Shown: positions 1 to 7,490, counted from the stretch's first letter. The stretch: DNA of 16,681 bases from Sulfurospirillum sp. (GCA_003978455.1 QNZT01000043.1:1-16681), one strand, 5' to 3'. Translations and numbers: made by a program. Notes: a model not told the origin generated them from the sequence alone.

Positions 1-177
1 TTTTCAGTACTCTATTTCCGCCTTTTTGACATCTGGAAACCCTCTGTCATCGGACGCATCGACCGTGAAGTAAAAGGTGGTCTGGGTGTGATGGGAGATG
101 ATCTGCTGGCAGGTATGTTTGCGGCTATCTGTTCTGCCGGAACCTATCAGATACTTGGCTATTTCGGGATAGTATAA
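1..177 (+). CDS. pgpA: Phosphatidylglycerophosphatase A, C-terminal part (5' truncated by window)
   Basis: The frame is open from base 1 to the TAA at 175-177, giving the last 58 residues of a protein. It holds the pattern FRLFDIWKP, then DREVKGGLGVMGDDLLAG, which matches the conserved C-terminal end of PgpA (KGG-hG-hhhDDhhAG). PgpA is an inner-membrane enzyme that removes phosphate from phosphatidylglycerophosphate to make phosphatidylglycerol. The acidic DD pair sits at the usual place. The hydrophobic tail after it is consistent with a final membrane helix. The start and the rest of the gene lie to the left of the window. It is convergent with the DUF302 gene and separated from it by 60 bases. 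Confidence 0.85.
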   Translation, partial: FSVLYFRLFDIWKPSVIGRIDREVKGGLGVMGDDLLAGMFAAICSAGTYQILGYFGIV

Positions 178-192
178 CGGATACAGTGCACC

Positions 193-217
193 GACAGATC
201 AGAAGTAGCTATCTGTC
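193..217. terminator. Hairpin between convergent pgpA and the DUF302 gene
   Basis: GACAGAT (193-199) and ATCTGTC (211-217) form a perfect 7-bp stem with an 11-base loop, 15 bases after the pgpA stop and 20 bases after the stop of the opposing gene. Position suggests a bidirectional terminator. There is no clear T-tract on either side, so intrinsic termination is only a guess. Confidence 0.4.
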
Positions 218-237
218 TGCCGGTACGGATGAGATGG

Positions 238-1161
238 TTATTCGTTGAGTGTGTTGAGCAATTTTTCCATATCTGTCTGCGCTTTTAGCAACAACTCTTT
301 CAGCTTCTCATCCTTGAGGTTGAGTGTTGCAAACCAATTATAGACATTGGGAAAGACCAGCGTCATCTCTTTGGCACCTTTTTTCTGATACATCGCCAGC
401 GTACACGGTGCAAAAGCGCCCGCTTCGGGATGTTTGGCAGCGATGTTGTAGATCACTTTCAGTTTACAGAGTGACTCTGTCTCATAAAAGATAAAATCTT
501 CATGATTCTTTTCATCGAGATCCATATCATAAAGCAGTTGATTTGCCAGGATAAAACCGATCGGTTTGAGACCTGATTCGATACTCATCTTAACCTCGTC
601 AAATGTATCTTCCGCCTCATCAGGATCGGATTCGACAGTCACTTTTGTCAACAGAGCATGCTTGACACTTCCACGTTCATACGGTAGTTTCTCCTCTTTC
701 GCACCGGGCAGAGCGGATGTTACCGCTTTTCGCGTAGCTGCCTCCAGCTTTTTAAAGAGATCCTCCTGACCGCCGACGATTCTGCTCATCGCTTTGGCAC
801 TCAAAAAAGCTACTTGAAACTTCTTGTCACCCTTCTTCTGCCAGATACCCATGGAAAAGGGGGCAAAGACACCGCTGTCAGCATTTTTCAAAACCAGATC
901 CATCGTGATCGTCTTATGATACGCGATCAGCAGATTGTAAGTATCGAAAGTAGTTTTTTGAAACTGCTTTTTAAACGGTCCGTTCATATCCCTGTTGACA
1001 GGTACGACAAAGCCGTTCTTCTTCAATGCCTCTTCGATCGCTTTGGGGGTGATACTCTTTTTGCCGTTGTCCACGCTATAGACAACGATATCCTCATTTG
1101 CCTGCACCGCTGTTGCGGCAAAAAACAGCACCAAAACCAGTGTAACTATTTTCTTCATCAT
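238..1161 (-). CDS. Exported protein with two DUF302 domains
   Basis: The protein has 307 residues with a Sec signal peptide (about residues 1-21, cleavage near VQA-NED). Two halves repeat each other: FAPFSMGIWQKKG (99-111) matches FAPCTLAMYQKKG (250-262), each after a beta/alpha stretch typical of DUF302. The molecular role of DUF302 is not established. Such proteins are frequent beside sulfur-oxidation genes, and a periplasmic location is expected here. It is the last gene of the minus-strand run that begins with soxX, 19 bases after the DsrE-like gene. Two ATG codons occur in tandem. AGGAG (1165-1169) is only 3 bases from the first and 6 bases from the second (1158), so the second may be the real start. 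Family assignment is from pattern recognition. Confidence 0.75.
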   Translation of the reverse strand: MMKKIVTLVLVLFFAATAVQANEDIVVYSVDNGKKSITPKAIEEALKKNGFVVPVNRDMNGPFKKQFQKTTFDTYNLLIAYHKTITMDLVLKNADSGVFAPFSMGIWQKKGDKKFQVAFLSAKAMSRIVGGQEDLFKKLEAATRKAVTSALPGAKEEKLPYERGSVKHALLTKVTVESDPDEAEDTFDEVKMSIESGLKPIGFILANQLLYDMDLDEKNHEDFIFYETESLCKLKVIYNIAAKHPEAGAFAPCTLAMYQKKGAKEMTLVFPNVYNWFATLNLKDEKLKELLLKAQTDMEKLLNTLNE

Positions 1162-1180
1162 TTTCTCCTATTTTAGATTT

Positions 1181-1612
1181 TCAGGGACGGATATAGATCC
1201 ACCCTCTTAACTGTCTTTCGATCAGCTCCACAATACCTGCCGTCACGATCTCAACCCCGTCCAGCAGATTTTTCTTCTTTATTCGCAGTGTTCTCATCGT
1301 ATTTCCACAAGCGATGAACTCCACATCATAGGTCATCAGCGACTTGACCCTTTTGGAAAAGCTTCTGTTTTTCTGAAGCGCTTTGATCCCTTTGGAATAG
1401 CAGACGATACAGACTTCACACTTCTCCGGTCCGTAAAACTTCATGACATTGTTTGCGGAACTCAGCACATGGTTGATCGCAGCGTCGGTTCCCTCGGAGA
1501 TCGGAAATACAAACTTTCTGGGATTGTCTATGGAGGGTTTGGGATCAGCAAACTCCGTATCCGCATAGAGAAAACTGCCTAACAGCAACATGACCATCAA
1601 CATATATCTCAT
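1181..1612 (-). CDS. Exported DsrE-like protein
   Basis: The protein has 143 residues, with a short hydrophobic signal (1-16, cleavage near LYA-DTE). The pattern VEFIACGNTM (97-106), followed by LLDGVEIVTAGIVELIERQLRGW, is typical of the DsrE/DsrF-like family (COG1416 type). That family includes sulfur-relay proteins with a reactive cysteine, here probably Cys102. Cys65, Cys68 and Cys71 form a CxxCxxC run that I do not recall as a family feature. The start overlaps the stop of the upstream cytochrome/thioredoxin gene by 4 bases (ATGA), so the two are probably translationally coupled. A periplasmic role in handling sulfur or disulfide intermediates next to Sox is inferred from context. Confidence 0.75.
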   Translation of the reverse strand: MRYMLMVMLLLGSFLYADTEFADPKPSIDNPRKFVFPISEGTDAAINHVLSSANNVMKFYGPEKCEVCIVCYSKGIKALQKNRSFSKRVKSLMTYDVEFIACGNTMRTLRIKKKNLLDGVEIVTAGIVELIERQLRGWIYIRP

Positions 1613-2370
1613 TTTTGAACATCCTTTAAAACTTCTGCGAAATCTTCTTTGTTAAATGCACCGGGTATTACCTTGAGCACTTTACCGTTACCGTCGAGAA
1701 AGAAGAAAGTCGGCGTTACCTTATACTTCAGCCCCTGCGGTAACGGATCTTTATAGACATCGACTGCAACCGAAACAAACCCTTTTTGCAACAGTTTGAC
1801 GATATCCTTGTCACTCAAAACTTCCCGTTCCATGATCTTGCAGTAGTGGCAATAGGGACTTGTCGCTTTGATCATGACGATTTTGTGCTCTTTTTTTGCC
1901 TTTTGCAACGCCTTGTCAAAAAGCTCATATTTCACGGAGTGGGATGAGAGTGATTTTTCATCAAACGCATAGATATACGCAACCACTGCTTCGATCTCCT
2001 CTTCGCTAAGCTCCCCCTTCATCGACGGCATCGTATCAAACGCTTCCAGCACCTCTTTCATACAGACACTCTTCGCTTTGTCCGGATGCTCCAGATAATC
2101 CTTCACAAAAGCGGCAATCTCCATCATCTGCATCTCTTTGTCTCCGGTGGGATCGCCTATCTTCTGTTTCAGGCGAAAAGAGAGCTGGTTGAGTGTCGGT
2201 GCTTTGAGATGGAGTTTGGTATTGTTATACTCTACAAAATTCTCTTTGAGTTTTCCCATCGGGATATATCCGGCATGACATGAAGCACACTTCTTTTTAT
2301 ATATCGTCTCACCCACACCCCCGGCGATCAACAATATAGAAAAAAAAGCCGTAAATATAAAATATCGCAT
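1609..2370 (-). CDS. Periplasmic cytochrome c-thioredoxin fusion (SoxW-like role)
   Basis: The protein has 253 residues and a signal peptide (about 1-19). The N-terminal half is a small monohaem cytochrome c with CASCH at 28-32 and a Met-rich segment (M114, M117) before LSEEEIEAVVAYIY, as in class I cytochromes. The C-terminal half (about 145-253) is a thioredoxin fold with the active site CHYC (174-177) and the cis-proline TPT (219-221). The family-level expectation is a periplasmic thiol-disulfide reductase able to exchange electrons through haem. In sox loci such thioredoxins (SoxW-like) are thought to keep SoxY or related cysteines in a usable state. It couples to the DsrE-like gene by an ATGA overlap. 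An AAGGAAA ribosome site precedes the ATG. Confidence 0.8.
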   Translation of the reverse strand: MRYFIFTAFFSILLIAGGVGETIYKKKCASCHAGYIPMGKLKENFVEYNNTKLHLKAPTLNQLSFRLKQKIGDPTGDKEMQMMEIAAFVKDYLEHPDKAKSVCMKEVLEAFDTMPSMKGELSEEEIEAVVAYIYAFDEKSLSSHSVKYELFDKALQKAKKEHKIVMIKATSPYCHYCKIMEREVLSDKDIVKLLQKGFVSVAVDVYKDPLPQGLKYKVTPTFFFLDGNGKVLKVIPGAFNKEDFAEVLKDVQK

Positions 2371-2381
2371 CTGTTTCCTTT

Positions 2382-2434
2382 GTTAACGCTGAGTTCTGCT
2401 CAGCGCAGGGCTTACGCGCAGATAAACCGCGCTT
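2382..2434 (-). repeat. Structured intergenic repeat, copy 1
   Basis: One copy of a ~55-bp repeat also found at 3750-3806, 3863-3917, 3955-4010 and 7515-7571. It lies 12 bases before the start of the cytochrome-thioredoxin gene. CGCTGAG and CTCAGCG make a perfect 7-bp stem with a 5-base loop (2387-2405). GCGC (2416-2419) pairs with GCGC (2429-2432) around a 9-base loop. The minus orientation is chosen because it would be in the sox transcript and G-U pairs favour that strand. Confidence 0.75.
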
Positions 2435-2470
2435 AAATCTTCTTAACCTACTATGGGCATTGGGACTTGC

Positions 2471-2519
2471 CGCACCGGCTCCGCTATAAAGGAGGAGTCG
2501 GAAAGGAACCGGTACGGCA
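2471..2519 (-). repeat. Long imperfect palindrome 3' of the porin gene
   Basis: CGCACCGG-type bases at the left end pair with CCGGTACG-type bases at the right end. The full arms are TGCCGCACCGG (2468-2478) and CCGGTACGGCA (2509-2519). The only mismatch is C opposite A on the + strand, which becomes a G-U pair in a minus-strand transcript. The loop contains CTCCGCTAT and AGGAGT, which recur (reverse-complemented) after the thioredoxin gene at 13336-13352. Confidence 0.5.
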
Positions 2520-2523
2520 ATGT

Positions 2524-2540
2524 CGGCGGGAAACCCGCCG
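2524..2540 (-). terminator. Short GC-rich hairpin directly after the porin stop
   Basis: CGGCGGG (2524-2530), loop AAA, CCCGCCG (2534-2540) form a perfect 7-bp stem 5 bases after the porin stop codon. A second palindrome follows at 2468-2519. No T-tract follows on the minus strand, so this may be an mRNA 3'-end stabiliser or a weak terminator limiting expression of the downstream genes. Confidence 0.5.
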
Positions 2541-2545
2541 GATCA

Positions 2546-3697
2546 CTAAAACTTATACTGGTACTGTACCAGCCATGCATCGTCTTTATAGCCTTTGAGA
2601 CCGTTCCAGACTTTGGCTCCGTCGGTATCACCGCTTGCCACAACATAGTTAAACTGTATTCTGTGCGCATTTCGTTTACGCTTGGAACTTCTATTCATCT
2701 TCGCATCGTACGGACTGACATAGTAGTTCACACCGATGTAGGTATTACCAAGGTTGGTACTGACACCGCCTTTTTCCGCATCACCCTGGATATGTTTCAA
2801 CGCAAGTTCCACTTGCGGATCGACATAGTATGTTCCTGTAACGGCATAAGTATTCTCATCCCAACCGGAGACACCTTTGATATTTTCCGCACGATACATC
2901 TCAAACTTGACATTTCCCTCACCAAAGTGTGAATCGATACCGAAGTTCAGTGCTTTGTAGTCGTCTGTACCCATACCCCCTGCTTGTTTGGAGATACCAT
3001 AGGCAACTTCCGTATGGAGTATCTCACCCCAGTCCCACATCAGACGCCCGATGTAGGCGTTGTCATTTCCAGGTTTTGCTTTGGTTACCGCGCCGCTGCG
3101 CCCTGCCTGGTTGGCGATCATGATATCATACCCGAATCCGTGCCACGGTCTCTCGTGACCCATCTCGAAACCGTTGGCTTTGTTGCCCTCATATCCGATA
3201 CCGCGACCGGAGATCATCAGCCCCATATCTCTCTCAAAAGCCAGCTGTTTGTCAAAACCGCGCTCGACGACATCGAGATTCCATCCGGGAATCGTAAAGC
3301 CCATACCCAGCGGTGTTTTGATCAAACCGAGTTTGATAGCGACTGTGTTGTCTATGAAATAGGTCACAAACGCATCTTTGACCATATCCGGCAGACCGAC
3401 ACCGCTTTTGTCATCGTGCGGTCTGTTAAAATCGAGAAACAACTTCCCTCTTACATGACCTGCACTATAACTCATACCGATACGAACACGCTGCGCACCG
3501 AACTTGACTGCGGCATCGCCGTCTTTTATTCCCTTGGTACCGTCACCGCCACGCGCTTCGATCTGTGAAAATCCGTAAATGCTCAGTTTCGTTTCCTGTG
3601 CACCGATCTTCTTCTTCAATACATAACCTGCATTTGCCTGAGTTGTCAATAGGATAGCCGCTGATGCGACGACTGCTAATTTTGTAAACTTTCTCAT
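2546..3697 (-). CDS. Outer-membrane beta-barrel porin
   Basis: The protein has 383 residues with a clear Sec signal peptide (about 1-23, cleavage near ANA-GYV). The mature part alternates polar and hydrophobic residues in many short amphipathic strands with Gly/Asn/Asp-rich turns. It ends in the aromatic signature YQYKF, the usual C-terminal signal for outer-membrane barrel assembly. It resembles phosphate-selective porin O/P-like or generic campylobacterotal porins; the substrate cannot be told. The start has a strong AGGAAGAGGA ribosome site. It lies downstream of soxB across the repeat-filled gap 3698-4077 and could provide entry for thiosulfate or other anions. That role is inferred from position only. 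Confidence 0.75.
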   Translation of the reverse strand: MRKFTKLAVVASAAILLTTQANAGYVLKKKIGAQETKLSIYGFSQIEARGGDGTKGIKDGDAAVKFGAQRVRIGMSYSAGHVRGKLFLDFNRPHDDKSGVGLPDMVKDAFVTYFIDNTVAIKLGLIKTPLGMGFTIPGWNLDVVERGFDKQLAFERDMGLMISGRGIGYEGNKANGFEMGHERPWHGFGYDIMIANQAGRSGAVTKAKPGNDNAYIGRLMWDWGEILHTEVAYGISKQAGGMGTDDYKALNFGIDSHFGEGNVKFEMYRAENIKGVSGWDENTYAVTGTYYVDPQVELALKHIQGDAEKGGVSTNLGNTYIGVNYYVSPYDAKMNRSSKRKRNAHRIQFNYVVASGDTDGAKVWNGLKGYKDDAWLVQYQYKF

Positions 3698-3733
3698 TCC
3701 TCTTCCTTTTTTTTTATTTTGATACGCTATTTA

Positions 3734-3806
3734 AGCAAAGCCCAAATAGCTACGTTAACACTGGGTTCTCCTCGGCGGAGTGCCCACGCGCAGATGAACC
3801 GCGCTT
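3734..3806 (-). repeat. Structured intergenic repeat, copy 2 (with flank)
   Basis: AGCAAAGCCCAAATAG flank followed by the repeat core from CTACGTTAAC (3750) to GCGCTT (3806). The GCGC/GCGC stem (3788-3791 with 3801-3804) and its 9-base loop are kept. The first hairpin has changed to CTCC, loop, GGAG (3769-3781). Confidence 0.75.
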
Positions 3807-3846
3807 GGGGAATACCCGAGCATCCTTCTTCTGACTAAACTTTTTT

Positions 3847-3917
3847 GGCAAAGCCCAAATAGCTACGTTAACACTGGGTTTTGCTCAGCGCAAGGCTCGC
3901 GCGCAGATGTACCGTGA
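3847..3917 (-). repeat. Structured intergenic repeat, copy 3 (with flank)
   Basis: The flank GGCAAAGCCCAAATAG and CTACGTTAACACTGGGTT are the same as in copy 2. The rest follows copy 1 and copy 5 (GCTCAGCGCAAGGCTCGCG). The distal stem is degenerate here (GCGC opposite GTGA). Confidence 0.7.
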
Positions 3918-3936
3918 ACATTTTAATACTCGATTT

Positions 3937-4010
3937 GAGCAAAAGCCCAAATCACTACGCTAACGCTGTGTTTGCTTCAGCAGCAGGCTCGCGCACAGAT
4001 GTACCGCGCT
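3937..4010 (-). repeat. Structured intergenic repeat, copy 4 (with flank)
   Basis: The flank AGCAAAAGCCCAAATCA precedes CTACGCTAACGCTGTG. The distal stem is GCAC (3993-3996) with GCGC (4006-4009), which pairs fully only with a G-U on the minus strand. The same-strand fragment CCCAAATCACTATGC at 4055-4069 looks like the start of one more, broken copy. Confidence 0.7.
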
Positions 4011-4077
4011 ATGAAAACAAGCACATACTGTGACACTTTCGAATTCGGATAAATCCCAAATCACTATGCCCACTCTT

Positions 4078-5853
4078 TTAGCACTTAGCGCCTTTTTTGG
4101 GGCATCCGCATCCGTAGTCCAGTACTTTGACGTTGGATTCGGGGCTGATGTCCACTACTTTTTTCTTACGGATGTAGTCGCTGACTACTTCGTAAACCGC
4201 ACGGATCTTTTTGGTCTGGAGCTTTTCGCCTGCGTTTTGGAGGTTTCCGCCCCAGGATGAGACGATGTAGCTCTTTTTCAAATCGATCGGTTTGCCGCCT
4301 ATTTTCAGATCACTGATGCGTTTGCCTGACTTCGCACCGACAGTGATACTGTAACTCGCTCCGGTCAATCGGCTCATGTCACCACCCTGCTGATAGAGTG
4401 GATTTTCATTGAATACATTGTCCGCTATATCTTCGAGGAGCTGTGCAATTTTAGCACCTTTTAACTCAAAAGTATAAACTTCCGGATAGGTGATCGCCGT
4501 CATCTCATAGACGTTGTCTTTGAGAATCTTGTCACCGGGAAGCAGGCTGGTTCCCCATCTGTAACCCGGTGTAAAGACGATCTCACTCCCCATCTCCGCC
4601 TGAATCGCCTGCCCGATCAATGCATCGAACGTCGAGTAGAAGGTATCTCTTTTATAGAGCGTTCCTTTGGTCGTTCCAAGTACTTCGCCGAGCTCTTTGT
4701 CATACGGTTTGTACCACTTCTCAACCAGTTTCTCTCCCGCAGGATCGGCAGGGATCAGTTTGGAAGCGACCGGCATCAGCTTAAAACTGTAATCGACCAC
4801 TTTCTTGTCTTTGATCTCCAGATCGAGACGACTGATAAACTTGCCGTGGCTTCCCGCGATCAGGATCACTGTATCGTTGACGATGATCGGTTTGGGACTC
4901 GGGTCATGGGTATGACCACTCAGGATAAAGTCAACACCTTTCACCTTTTTCGCCAGCTCCTGATCGACGGAGAAACCGTCATGAGAGAGGACGACAACAC
5001 AGTCGACTTTCTTCTCTTTGCGCAGTTCGTCGATATACTCCTGCAAACTCTCATGACGCAGTCCAAAACTCCATCCCTGGGTAAACTTCTTCGGATTTGC
5101 CGTCGAAGTGAACGGGAAAGACTGCCCGATGATACCGATCTTCACCCCGCCGATCTCTTTGATCGTATAGGGAGGGAAAACCAACTCTTCGAAATCATCG
5201 GAAAATGGATCGTCATCGATCACATTCTGGGAGATAAACTCACCCTTGAGCATCCCGATGAGCTCTTTGACGCGCTCTTTGCCGTAGGTGAACTCCCAGT
5301 GCCCGACCATCACATCGACACCCAGATAGTTCTGTGCATCGACGATCGCTTCGCCTTTGGTTTTCAATGCCACGGCAGTTCCCTGCCATGTATCGCCCGA
5401 ATCCAGAAGCAGTACGTTTTTCGCACCGCGCTCCTTTTTGACATGGTCGATCATCGTTTTCATATGCGCGATACCGCCCATCTTGCCGAACTTTTTCGCC
5501 AGTGTCTCAAAGTTCAGATAGGTATCGAAATACTCATCCAGACTTCCCGGCTCGATACCGTAGAACTCCTCAAACGTCTGACCGCAGATAAATCCCGGTG
5601 TTCCCACCAGATTGGGTGCGGAGATCAGCGTAGAGGGTTCCCGCCAATAGAGCGGTTTGATATGTGCATGCATATCGCAGATATGCAAAATCGTCGCTTT
5701 CCCCTTTGGTTCGATCTCCATGATATCTTTGAAACTGAGATTTTGCAACTTCTCTTTTGCTTTATCTCCTGCCATCAGACTCCCCGGTGCCGTGATAGCA
5801 AACAATCCCAGCGCCGCAGCGATCTGCATAAAATCTCTTCTGTCTATGTTCAT
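4078..5853 (-). CDS. soxB: SoxB, thiosulfohydrolase of the Sox system
   Basis: The protein has 591 residues. SoxB is a periplasmic enzyme with a dinuclear metal centre (manganese in characterised members) that hydrolyses the sulfonate from the SoxY-bound thiosulfate adduct, releasing sulfate. A Tat signal, NIDRRDFMQ, starts at residue 2. Metallophosphoesterase motifs follow in order: ICDMHAH (58-64), LLDSGDTWQG (149-158), GHWEFTYG (184-191, in place of the GNHE of nucleotidases), LSHDG (289-293) and SGHTHD (312-317). A 5'-nucleotidase-type C-terminal domain follows. The last residues, YGCGCPKKGAKC, hold three cysteines of unknown role. The ATG follows AAGGGG by 6 bases and comes 10 bases after the soxA stop, so it is in the soxA transcript. 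Confidence 0.95.
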   Translation of the reverse strand: MNIDRRDFMQIAAALGLFAITAPGSLMAGDKAKEKLQNLSFKDIMEIEPKGKATILHICDMHAHIKPLYWREPSTLISAPNLVGTPGFICGQTFEEFYGIEPGSLDEYFDTYLNFETLAKKFGKMGGIAHMKTMIDHVKKERGAKNVLLLDSGDTWQGTAVALKTKGEAIVDAQNYLGVDVMVGHWEFTYGKERVKELIGMLKGEFISQNVIDDDPFSDDFEELVFPPYTIKEIGGVKIGIIGQSFPFTSTANPKKFTQGWSFGLRHESLQEYIDELRKEKKVDCVVVLSHDGFSVDQELAKKVKGVDFILSGHTHDPSPKPIIVNDTVILIAGSHGKFISRLDLEIKDKKVVDYSFKLMPVASKLIPADPAGEKLVEKWYKPYDKELGEVLGTTKGTLYKRDTFYSTFDALIGQAIQAEMGSEIVFTPGYRWGTSLLPGDKILKDNVYEMTAITYPEVYTFELKGAKIAQLLEDIADNVFNENPLYQQGGDMSRLTGASYSITVGAKSGKRISDLKIGGKPIDLKKSYIVSSWGGNLQNAGEKLQTKKIRAVYEVVSDYIRKKKVVDISPESNVKVLDYGCGCPKKGAKC

Positions 5854-5863
5854 AAAAAACCCC

Positions 5864-6628
5864 TTATCTTTTCAGACCGGGAATCGCGATAGGCTTCCCT
5901 TTGGCCATATCGGTCACATAGACTTCCAGTGCGACCATCTCTTTGGAACCGATGGGAATAACCGCCATCAGCGCATTTTTCATACACCCCTGAAAACGTC
6001 TCTGAAGTGTACGCAGGGAGGATTTCGTCATACGGTACGCAGGCCAGGTGCCCGCAGCGTTGACTTTGCCGAGATTCGGCAGTATCTGTGTTCTGAGTGC
6101 AAGTCCGACCGTCGCTTCGGAGTGGCAGCTCAGACACGCCAGCCCGCGACCGCCGCGCGGTGTGTTGTACATCTGCCCACCCAGTTTGTAGGCGGCTTTG
6201 ATATGCTCATCTGCGTTGACATCGATGTTGATCTTTTCATCATTTGCCAGTGATTTGGCATACGCCAGCATTGAAAACATCTCTTTGCTTTTGAGTTTGA
6301 ACGGCTTCTTGCCCTTTTCACACATGATCGCCTGCATCACCTGATCCAGTCCCGCCACCATATCGAGTTTTTTGACATAGCGGGGAAATCCTGCGATATA
6401 CTTTGGAAGCGCTTTGACATCTACTCCCAGATAGTTCGCCATCCCCTCTTCCGTCACCAGTTCATCAAACAGTTCACTGCCCTCATCGACAAAGATATCA
6501 GCAGGGTTGTTCTCCAGCATCTCCTGATACATCGCACGATCCGCCGCACTCATACTAAACTGTGATGAGTCCGCAGCCATAAGCGACGATGAAACAAGCA
6601 GTGCTGCTGTTAGTACTATTTTTTTCAT
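5864..6628 (-). CDS. soxA: SoxA, monohaem cytochrome subunit of SoxXA
   Basis: The protein has 254 residues with a Sec signal (about 1-18, LMA-ADS). SoxXA joins thiosulfate oxidatively to the SoxY cysteine. One haem motif, CLSCH (165-169), is present. FQGCMKN supplies Cys215, in the position of the cysteine that ligates the active-site haem and is persulfidated in known SoxA. The N-terminal half lacks a second CxxCH, so this is the monohaem type. It keeps only Cys103 (IMCEKG) where other monohaem forms have a disulfide. AAGGAG lies 5 bases from the ATG; gaps to soxZ and soxB are about 10 bases. Confidence 0.93.
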   Translation of the reverse strand: MKKIVLTAALLVSSSLMAADSSQFSMSAADRAMYQEMLENNPADIFVDEGSELFDELVTEEGMANYLGVDVKALPKYIAGFPRYVKKLDMVAGLDQVMQAIMCEKGKKPFKLKSKEMFSMLAYAKSLANDEKINIDVNADEHIKAAYKLGGQMYNTPRGGRGLACLSCHSEATVGLALRTQILPNLGKVNAAGTWPAYRMTKSSLRTLQRRFQGCMKNALMAVIPIGSKEMVALEVYVTDMAKGKPIAIPGLKR

Positions 6629-6637
6629 GACCGCTCC

Positions 6638-6967
6638 TTAGGCTCTTGGTTTGATTTTTTTGCTCTTTTCGCCTGCTTCTCCGGTATTGTCTTTAAATGT
6701 CACCTTCACTTCACCCGGTTCGGTGATTTTCAGATTGACAGACAGATAGGGGTTGGTAGAAGTAGACTCCCAGATATCCATATTGGTAAAAAGTTTACCG
6801 TTGTAGTAAAACTTCACTTCGTTAATATACTTTGCGGGGAGGATTTTCCCGGTTTTTTTACTTTTGCGCATCCCTGTTTCCATCGGATGGATCGCTATAA
6901 AATCTACTTTGACGATATCGCCGACTTTATACTTTTTCGGTTTGATTTTTACAAGTGCTTTTCCCAT
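6638..6967 (-). CDS. soxZ: SoxZ, partner of the SoxY sulfur carrier
   Basis: The protein has 109 residues, the normal SoxZ size, with an immunoglobulin-like all-beta pattern. It has no signal peptide, as known for SoxZ, which is exported by riding with Tat-borne SoxY. Diagnostic parts are KALVKIKPKKYKVGD near the start, HPMETG at 27-32, YYNGK and the strand ending KVTFKDNTGE. SoxYZ carries the sulfur intermediates on the SoxY C-terminal cysteine. The start has AAGGA with 6 bases of spacing. It is 55 bases downstream of soxY in the same transcript. Confidence 0.93.
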   Translation of the reverse strand: MGKALVKIKPKKYKVGDIVKVDFIAIHPMETGMRKSKKTGKILPAKYINEVKFYYNGKLFTNMDIWESTSTNPYLSVNLKITEPGEVKVTFKDNTGEAGEKSKKIKPRA

Positions 6968-7022
6968 TTTTTATCCTTTATTTTTCTTTTCTTTATTTAT
7001 GCCTGTTTTTTCGTCTATTTGA

Positions 7023-7490
7023 TCAACCACATCCGCCGATAGTAACCTTGACCGGTTTTTCCGCTTTGATAAATGTCCCGTCACTCAACTCTACCAGTGC
7101 CATGACATTCTGGCTTTTTGCCAGTTTGACACGTGTCGCGAAGTAGCCTTTACCGTTCATCGGTGTCAGGTGAACATCAGCACAACGGACATTGGCATTT
7201 TGCGTTGCAAATACATGAATCGTTTTAACATAGTTGTTCGCTTCCATAGGGTGATCGACATTGATTTTGACCGGAACCACCGCACCGTTTTCCGCGATCT
7301 CAGGCACTGTCAGTTTGATTTTGTCGGATTTTTGCACCTCTTTACCGCCCGTGATCGTTTTGATCGCACTTTCAAGATCCATCGCATTGGGGCTTTTAGG
7401 TGCCTCTTTTGCACTCAGAACCATCGGTGCCGACATCATTGCCAGCGGCGCTGTCGCTGCTACTGTTTTTAAAAAACTTCTTCTTTTCAT
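7023..7490 (-). CDS. soxY: SoxY, sulfur carrier protein
   Basis: The protein has 155 residues. It starts with a Tat signal (KRRSFLKTV, then a hydrophobic stretch to about residue 27) and ends with the diagnostic GGCG (152-155). Cys154 is the residue to which thiosulfate and later sulfane intermediates are bound. The body is the SoxY immunoglobulin-like fold, with HPMEANNYVKTIHVF (80-94). There is one additional cysteine, Cys103 (NVRCADV). AGGAG is 7 bases from the ATG. The 93-base gap to soxX holds one copy of the structured repeat. Confidence 0.95.
   Translation of the reverse strand: MKRRSFLKTVAATAPLAMMSAPMVLSAKEAPKSPNAMDLESAIKTITGGKEVQKSDKIKLTVPEIAENGAVVPVKINVDHPMEANNYVKTIHVFATQNANVRCADVHLTPMNGKGYFATRVKLAKSQNVMALVELSDGTFIKAEKPVKVTIGGCG

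Larger units (their letters stand above)
3698..4077. other. 380-bp gap between soxB and porin filled by a repeat cluster
   Basis: I see no credible gene here. The gap holds three full copies of the structured repeat, each preceded by a CCCAAAT(A/C) flank, and one fragment of the flank (about 4054-4069) next to the soxB stop. Core starts are at 3750, 3863, 3955 and 4063 (fragment), so spacings are 113, 92 and 108 bases. The T-rich end (3709-3720) holds the porin ribosome site and could hold a porin promoter. Confidence 0.7.

Noticed and set aside
2984..3568. + strand open frame of 194 residues opposite the porin gene
   Set aside because: It mirrors the porin frame, has no start signals, and the porin on the other strand has a signal peptide and proper C-terminus.
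3734..4070. CRISPR array
   Set aside because: The repeats are long, degenerate and unevenly spaced, only three to four in number, and isolated copies occur elsewhere in the sox locus; no cas genes are present.
4846..5892. 348-residue + strand open frame opposite soxB and the soxA end
   Set aside because: It is antisense to strongly supported soxB, has His/Asp/Arg-rich shadow-like composition, no ribosome site and no recognisable domain.
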